Origin: RPQJ01 sp963846885
GTDB lineage: Bacteria > Pseudomonadota > Gammaproteobacteria > Steroidobacterales > Steroidobacteraceae
Length of the DNA: 64,000 bases
Assembly (NCBI GenBank): GCA_963846885.1
Contig: CAWJXS010000016.1
Span: 1 to 64,000 of the forward strand
Reading direction: 5' to 3'
Shown: one piece after another, positions 58,720 to 64,000 of the stretch
Position numbering within the stretch: position 1 is the first letter of the stretch
How the letters are laid out: every line of letters begins with the position of its first letter
Made by a program: the position numbers and the translations under genes
The notes under the pieces: generated by a model
Databases searched by the model: none
The model's input: the letters and a program-made list of their open reading frames with translations, nothing else
What the model was told of the DNA's origin: nothing

Positions 58720-59436
58720 ATGTCCGTGTACGTCGATTCCAGCAGTCGCCTGCACCATGACCAGGAGCGCAGCCTCGCCCTGGCCTGCCCACACTGCCAG
58801 GTCTATTCGCACATCACTGCGGTCTCGATCCCGCAGTACTCCGAACTGGTGGCCAGTCGCCCCAACCACGTGGGCATCGTGTACCGATGCGACTCGTGCA
58901 GCGCGCCGATCTTCCTCAAGTTCGCGGTGAAGATGTACGCGGCCAACCGCGTCGAGCTCGCGAACAACTTCATCGAACTCGAACGCGCGAAAGAAAAGTT
59001 CAACTTCACCTACCTGCCGGAAAACGTCGAGCGCCTGTTCCGTGAAGCGCTGGGCTGTTACTCGGCGGGTCACTTCAATGCTTTCGCGTCGATGTGCCGA
59101 CGCACGTCCCAGGCCGTCTTCCAGGACCTGGGCGAGAACGGCCGCCTGCGCATCTTCGAACAGGTGCGCGAAGCCCGCGAGATGGCCGAGATCGACAACG
59201 ACACCTTCGGCATCGTCAAGAAGGTGCTGTTCTCGAGCGATTCCGATCCTGCCCCGCAGTGGCCAGAGATGACCTCGAGCGAAGCCGGCGTGCTGCTCGA
59301 ACTGGTCAAGGACATGCTGTACGAAGCCTACGTGCGCAAGGGCAAGCTGCAGCAGGCGATGATGGTGCGCCGGTTCTTCGCCGAAGAAACGCTCGACAAG
59401 ATCACGCCGATCGGGCGGATAGCGAGAAGCGATTAG
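58720..59436 (+). CDS. DUF4145-type protein with a zinc ribbon
   Basis: 238 residues from ATG 58720, with AAGGA ten bases ahead; a TTG at 58711 is less likely. An N-terminal ribbon uses two CxxC knuckles (ACPHCQ, RCDSCS). A helical part contains YLPENVERLFREALGCYSAG, a DUF4145-like segment. Family members often occur with restriction or phage genes, but none are present here. The stop TAG runs into a repeat element. Confidence 0.72.
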   Translation: MSVYVDSSSRLHHDQERSLALACPHCQVYSHITAVSIPQYSELVASRPNHVGIVYRCDSCSAPIFLKFAVKMYAANRVELANNFIELERAKEKFNFTYLPENVERLFREALGCYSAGHFNAFASMCRRTSQAVFQDLGENGRLRIFEQVREAREMAEIDNDTFGIVKKVLFSSDSDPAPQWPEMTSSEAGVLLELVKDMLYEAYVRKGKLQQAMMVRRFFAEETLDKITPIGRIARSD

Positions 59437-59608
59437 GTTAGGAAGGAGGATAGGGGCTAGGGGCTAGGGGCTAGTCGGAAGCGCTTCGCGCACGTACCCA
59501 ATCCGCTTACGGCCGGATCTGAGCTCATCCGCTCACGCGAGGCAGGCGCAACCGCTGCCGCGACGCGCTTCCGACTAGCCCCTATCCCCTAGCCCCTACC
59601 CCTTCCTA
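59437..59608. repeat. convergent-gap repeat element, copy 4 (near-perfect inverted repeat)
   Basis: Left arm 59437-59486 contains GGAAGGAGGATAGGGGCTAG and further GGGGCTAG copies, then TCGGAAGCGCTTCGCG. The right arm 59556-59608 is its inverted copy with few mismatches. On the minus strand the right arm has four GGGG tracts (59579-59602) in loops of 2-3 bases, a canonical G-quadruplex pattern. The core of about 70 bases is unique. The purL stop TAG (59606-59608) lies inside the arm. Confidence 0.9.
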
Positions 59609-62600
59609 CCCCACCCAGACGCGCGCGTTGCGGAACATCCGCATCCAGCCGCCGTCTTCGCGCCAGTCTTCCGGGTGCCACGAGTTCTGCACCGTGCGGT
59701 ACACGCGCTCGGGGTGCGGCATCACGATCGTCACCCGGCCATCCACCGTCGTGAGACCCGTGATGCCCGCCGGCGAGCCGTTCGGGTTCGACGGATACCG
59801 CAGTGCCGGCTGGCCGCGATTGTCGACCCACCGCAGGCTGACAAGCCCGCCGTTCGCGCAGTCCTGCTCCGCAGCCGCGCTCGCAAACTCCGCGCGGCCT
59901 TCGCCGTGCGCCACCGCGATCGGCAGCACCGAGCCTTCCATGCCGCGGAAGAAGATCGACGGGGTCGGCAGGATCTCGACGAGCCCCACACGGCCTTCGA
60001 ACTGTTCCGAGCGATTGCGCACGAAACGCGGCCAGTGCGCGGTGCCGGGGATCAGCGGCTTCAGCGCCGACATCATCTGGCAGCCATTGCAGACGCCGAG
60101 CGAAAAACTGTCGGGCCGCGCGAAGAACGCAGCGAACTGTTCGCGCAACGCGGCATTGAACAGGATCGACTTGGCCCAGCCCTCGCCCGCGCCGAGCACG
60201 TCGCCGTACGAGAAGCCGCCGCACGCAACCACGCCCTTGAAGCGGTCGAGCGTGGTGCGCCCGGCGATCAGGTCCGTCATGTGCACATCGCTCGGGCGGA
60301 ATCCCGCGCGATCGAAGGCTGCCGCCATCTCGAGCTGGCTGTTGACGCCCTGCTCGCGCAGGATCGCAACTTCAGGCTTCGCGCCGCGCGCGATGTAAGG
60401 CGCCGCGATGTCTTCGGACGGGTCGTACGTCAGCGTCGCGAACAATCCGGGATCCCTCGGATCGATCGCCTGCTCGTGTTCTTCACGCGCGCACGCAGGG
60501 TTGTCGCGCAGCGACTGCAGGCGGTAGCTGGTCTCGGACCAGGCCGAGCGCAGTTCGGTGCGTGTCGCGTCGAGCACGGTTGCGTTCTTGCGGTCGCAGA
60601 TGACGATGCGGTCGAAGGCCTCGGCGGTGCCGAGATCGTGAACCATCGCGCCGAGCCCGGCCCTGGCAAAGACCGCCTGCACTTCCGGCAAGTGCGCGGT
60701 TTCCACCTGGATCACCGCGCCGAGTTCTTCGGCGAACAACTCCGCTACGGCCCCGGCCCGATTCGTCGCCTGCAGCGTGATGTCCAGGCCACAGTGACCC
60801 GCGAACGCCATCTCGGCCAGTGTCGCGAACAGTCCGCCGTCCGAACGGTCGTGATACGCGAGGATGCGGCCGGCGCGGCGCAGTTCGATCACCGCGGCGA
60901 CGAACGCACGCAGTTGCCGGGGATCGTCGCAGTCGGGTGCGACGTCGCCGATGCGGCCGTACACCTGAGCCAGGCACGACGCACCCAACCGATTGCGACC
61001 CGCGCCGAGATCAACCAGCAGCAGGCGGGTTGCGCCGCGGTCGAGCCGCAATTGCGGCGTGAGCGTGCGGCGCACGTCCTCGACCGGCGCGAACGACGAC
61101 ACGATCAGCGACACGGGCGAGACCACCTTGCGGTCGCCGTCCGCGGCCTTCCACGCCGTCTTCATCGACAGCGAATCCTTGCCGACCGGGATCGCGATGC
61201 CGAGCGCCGGACACAGTTCTTCGCCGACGGCGCGCACGGTGTCGTAGAGGTCGGCGTCTTCGCCGGGCTCACCGCAGGCTGCCATCCAGTTGGCAGAGAG
61301 GCGAATGTCTTCGATGCGACGGATGTCTGCCGCGATGATGTTGGTGACGGATTCGGCGACCGCCATGCGACCCGACGCCGCGGCGTCGAGCAGCGCGACC
61401 GGCGTGCGCTCGCCCATCGCCATGGCTTCGCCGTGATTCGAGAAATAGTCAGAGACCGTGACGGCGACGTCACTGACAGGCACCTGCCACGGGCCGACCA
61501 GCGGATCGCGACTGATCATGCCGCCCACCGACCGATCGCCGATCGTGATCAGGAAGGTCTTGTCGGCCACGGTGGGCAGGCTCAACACGCGCAGCGCAGC
61601 CTCGCGCACGTCCTTGACGTCGGCCGCAGTGAAACCGTCGCCCGCGTGCGGCATGCGGCGCACGTCGCGCGTCATTTTCGGCGGCTTGCCGAGCAGCGTC
61701 TCGAGCGGCATGGCCACGGGTGCGTTGCCGAATTGCGGATCCTCGACGCGCAGGATGCCGTCGTCGGTCACCTCGCCCACGACCGCGAACGGGCAGCGTT
61801 CGCGATCGCACAGCGCGCCGAACGCGAACAGCTGCTCGGCTGCGATCACCAGCACGTAGCGTTCCTGCGATTCGTTGCACCAGAGCTCGAGCGGCGACAT
61901 GCCGGGCTCGTCACTGAGGACCTTGCGCAGGTCGATACGGCCGCCGTTGGTGCCGAAATGCACCGACTCCGGGATCGCGTTCGACAGGCCGCCCGCACCT
62001 ACGTCATGGATCAGCAGGATGGGGTTGTCGTCGCCCATCGCCCAGCAGGCGTCGATCACTTCCTGCGCGCGGCGCTGCATCTCGGGGTTGCCGCGCTGCA
62101 CGGAAGCGAAGTCGAGATCGGCCGAACTGGAACCCGCACCCATCGAGGACGCGGCGCCGCCGCCCAGGCCGATGAGCATCGACGGGCCGCCGAGCACGAC
62201 GACCTTGGCGCCCGGCACGACCGGCGCCTTCTCGACGTGCGAGCGCCGGATGTTGCCGAGACCGCCCGCGATCATGATCGGCTTGTGGTAGCCGCGCAGC
62301 GGCGAGCGCCCCGGCGACTCGACGCGCTGCTCGAACGTGCGGAAATAACCGTAGATGTTCGGGCGGCCGAACTCGTTGTTGAACGCCGCGGCGCCGATCG
62401 GACCGTCGAGCATGATCTGCAACGCGGGCACGATGCGCTCGGGCTTGCCGAAGTCCACTTCCCACGGCTGCTCGTAGCCCGGGATGCGCAGGTTCGACAC
62501 CGAGAACCCGACGAGGCCGGCTTTGGGCTTCGAGCCGCGGCCTGTGGCGCCTTCGTCGCGGATCTCGCCACCCGAACCCGTCGCAGCGCCCGGGAAAGGC

Positions 62601-63511
62601 GAGATGGCCGTGGGGTGGTTGTGCGTCTCCACCTTCATCAGGATGTCGATGGGTTCGTCGGAGCCTTCGTAGTTGCCGTCGCCGGCCTGCGCGAACCAGC
62701 GGCGTCCGGGCGAACCTTCGATCACGGCAGCGTTGTCGCGGTAGGCCGAGAGCACGCCTTGCGGGCTCACGCGGTGCGTGTTGCGGATCATGCCGAACAG
62801 CGATTTCTCGCTGCGCTGGCCGTCGACGATCCAGTCGGCATTGAAGATCTTGTGCCGGCAGTGCTCGGAGTTCGCCTGCGCGAACATCATCAGCTCGACG
62901 TCGGTCGGGTCACGCCGCAGCTGGTCCCGGAACGCGGCGACGAGGTACTCGATTTCGTCCTCGGAGAGCGCGAGGCCGAGTTCGGCATTGGCGCGCTCGA
63001 GCGCCGCCCTGCCCTGCGCGAGCACCGGCACCGTAGCGAGCGGCTTGGCTGCGTGATGGGCAAAGAGCGCCGCTGCGGCCTCGACGGTGTCGACGACGCT
63101 TTCGGTCATGCGATCGTGGATGACGGCGGTGACCGCTGCACGCTCCGTCGCAGTCAGGGCCGCGTCGGCTGCAACGTAGTACGCCACGCCACGCTCGATG
63201 CGGGCAATCTGGCCCAGCCCGCAGACGTGCGCGATGTCCGTCGCCTTCGACGACCATGGCGACACCGTGCCGAAGCGCGGCAGGACCAGCAGCAGCTCGC
63301 CCTTGGGCGCGATCGCGTGCGTGGTGGGCCCGTAGCGCAGCAGGGCCTCGACGACGGCGTGGTCGGCGTCAGTCAGCGGGGCTGTGACGTCGACGAAATG
63401 CAGGTAGCGGGTGTCAACGGCGGCGACGCGGGGGACACGCTCGCGGACGGCGGCGAGGACCTTGTCGAGCCGGAAATCCGAGAGCGCGGGAGCGCCGCTG
63501 AAGGTGAGCAT
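59606..63511 (-). CDS. purL: phosphoribosylformylglycinamidine synthase
   Basis: 1301 residues from ATG 63511 (MLTFSGAPALSDFRLDKVL), close to the 1295 of E. coli. Large single-chain type: N-terminal domain, two PurM-like ATPase halves (ETHNHPTAISPFPGAATGSGG), and a C-terminal glutaminase with the nucleophile Cys in LGVCNGCQMM. Converts FGAR to FGAM. A TTG at 63547 extends the frame but adds non-conserved residues. Confidence 0.98.
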   Translation of the reverse strand: MLTFSGAPALSDFRLDKVLAAVRERVPRVAAVDTRYLHFVDVTAPLTDADHAVVEALLRYGPTTHAIAPKGELLLVLPRFGTVSPWSSKATDIAHVCGLGQIARIERGVAYYVAADAALTATERAAVTAVIHDRMTESVVDTVEAAAALFAHHAAKPLATVPVLAQGRAALERANAELGLALSEDEIEYLVAAFRDQLRRDPTDVELMMFAQANSEHCRHKIFNADWIVDGQRSEKSLFGMIRNTHRVSPQGVLSAYRDNAAVIEGSPGRRWFAQAGDGNYEGSDEPIDILMKVETHNHPTAISPFPGAATGSGGEIRDEGATGRGSKPKAGLVGFSVSNLRIPGYEQPWEVDFGKPERIVPALQIMLDGPIGAAAFNNEFGRPNIYGYFRTFEQRVESPGRSPLRGYHKPIMIAGGLGNIRRSHVEKAPVVPGAKVVVLGGPSMLIGLGGGAASSMGAGSSSADLDFASVQRGNPEMQRRAQEVIDACWAMGDDNPILLIHDVGAGGLSNAIPESVHFGTNGGRIDLRKVLSDEPGMSPLELWCNESQERYVLVIAAEQLFAFGALCDRERCPFAVVGEVTDDGILRVEDPQFGNAPVAMPLETLLGKPPKMTRDVRRMPHAGDGFTAADVKDVREAALRVLSLPTVADKTFLITIGDRSVGGMISRDPLVGPWQVPVSDVAVTVSDYFSNHGEAMAMGERTPVALLDAAASGRMAVAESVTNIIAADIRRIEDIRLSANWMAACGEPGEDADLYDTVRAVGEELCPALGIAIPVGKDSLSMKTAWKAADGDRKVVSPVSLIVSSFAPVEDVRRTLTPQLRLDRGATRLLLVDLGAGRNRLGASCLAQVYGRIGDVAPDCDDPRQLRAFVAAVIELRRAGRILAYHDRSDGGLFATLAEMAFAGHCGLDITLQATNRAGAVAELFAEELGAVIQVETAHLPEVQAVFARAGLGAMVHDLGTAEAFDRIVICDRKNATVLDATRTELRSAWSETSYRLQSLRDNPACAREEHEQAIDPRDPGLFATLTYDPSEDIAAPYIARGAKPEVAILREQGVNSQLEMAAAFDRAGFRPSDVHMTDLIAGRTTLDRFKGVVACGGFSYGDVLGAGEGWAKSILFNAALREQFAAFFARPDSFSLGVCNGCQMMSALKPLIPGTAHWPRFVRNRSEQFEGRVGLVEILPTPSIFFRGMEGSVLPIAVAHGEGRAEFASAAAEQDCANGGLVSLRWVDNRGQPALRYPSNPNGSPAGITGLTTVDGRVTIVMPHPERVYRTVQNSWHPEDWREDGGWMRMFRNARVWVG

Positions 63512-63607
63512 GAGCGAGGGCGGCCGCCGGTCAAAAAGGAGCCGCAAATGATACCGGACCGGGTCGTGACGGGCCAGCGCGCGGCGACGTAAAGCCGCGC
63601 CGCTGCT

Positions 63608-63955
63608 CTATTTTTCGCGACTGCCGGGCCCGCCGGGGGGCGTGTAGACCGGGAACGGAAACTGCGCGACGTTGGTGCCGGCGTCGACCGCTGAGACCTT
63701 GGCCGTGCCTGATTTCCGCACCTCGTCGATGCGGATGATCGAATGCAACGGCAGGTAGGTGCGCTTCACCCCCGCGAACTCGATCTGGATCTTTTCCTCG
63801 GACGGGTCGACCAGCACCGTCGACTTCTCGCCGAACATCAGCTCCTCGACCTCGATGAAGCCAAACAGGCTGCCGTGGGCCACCTTGCGGGCGTAGATCT
63901 CGAAGACCTTGCCCTGGTTATGGAAGATGACCTTGAAAATGTGACTGGTGGCCAT
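63608..63955 (-). CDS. DUF1820 family protein
   Basis: 115 residues, no signal or membrane segment. HIFKVIFHNQGKVFEIYARK and GFIEVEELMFGEKSTVLVDP are typical of DUF1820, a conserved proteobacterial family of unknown role. About 100 bases upstream of purL, possibly co-transcribed. Confidence 0.88.
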   Translation of the reverse strand: MATSHIFKVIFHNQGKVFEIYARKVAHGSLFGFIEVEELMFGEKSTVLVDPSEEKIQIEFAGVKRTYLPLHSIIRIDEVRKSGTAKVSAVDAGTNVAQFPFPVYTPPGGPGSREK

Positions 63956-64000
63956 GGGGCCGGCACGCCTTGCGTGTTAGGGTCAGGGCATATTACAAGG

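Noticed and set aside
59675..63592. A 1305-codon open frame on the plus strand opposite purL
   Set aside because: Antisense shadow typical of GC-rich codon use; the translation is Arg/His-rich without any domain, while purL on the other strand is unmistakable.

Overview
The window looks like chromosome from a high-GC gammaproteobacterium, probably near the Xanthomonadales/Nevskiales/Steroidobacterales. The evidence is gene order: fimV-truA-accD-folC-SPOR-cvpA-purF, prmB-aroC, psd-epmA, a FimX-like gene beside parC-parE, xseB-ispA-dxs, nrdR-ribD-ribE and ribBA-ribH-nusB-thiL-pgpA. I cannot name a genus. No prophage, integron, CRISPR array or intact transposon is visible. Almost everything is housekeeping metabolism and translation.

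Layout. 1-6117 (minus) is a CzcCBA-type heavy-metal RND efflux operon led by a small His-rich protein. It is cut off at the window edge and broken by roughly twenty frame changes; nearly all are one extra base, which points to consensus error more than decay. 6283-6785 is a Pro-Arg-His-Lys tRNA operon with a strong promoter. 6880-17753 carries folD, a glycine-zipper protein, cysS, gltX, a cyclophilin, lpxH, miaE, a receiver/Ser-Thr kinase coupled to glycerate kinase, and purF. 17764-24617 is cvpA, SPOR, folC, accD, truA, fimV. 24835-30584 holds aroC, prmB, then SCO1-psd-epmA-msrC, facing efp, the EpmA substrate. 30849-37307 is a FimX-like protein and topoisomerase IV. 37951-42107 is xseB-ispA-dxs and folE2. 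42372-52485 is a kinase-cNMP fusion, pgpA, thiL, nusB, ribH, ribBA, an inserted M20 amidohydrolase, ribE, ribD, nrdR and glyA. 52612-63955 is a cytochrome c/beta-rich fusion, a deacetylase-like hydrolase, ettA-hutH, two uncharacterised genes, purL and a DUF1820 gene.

The most distinctive feature is a family of G-rich intergenic elements built from GGGGCTA heptads and GGAAGGACA nonamers. Four copies occur, each filling the gap between two convergent genes, with the stop codons of both neighbours at the element border or inside it. Several arms have three or four GGGG tracts in quadruplex spacing, and three copies are inverted repeats. A second palindromic family (CCCTCACCC followed by CTCTCCCGC/GCGGGAGAG hairpins) forms a tandem array beside purF. 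It also sits in frame inside cysS, adding about 42 residues to the tRNA synthetase.

Other points are an RNA-degenerate-looking RibA domain in RibBA, degenerate GGDEF and EAL motifs in the FimX-like protein, two Ser/Thr kinases with unusual partner domains, and a probable arylsulfatase C-terminal remnant behind cysS.
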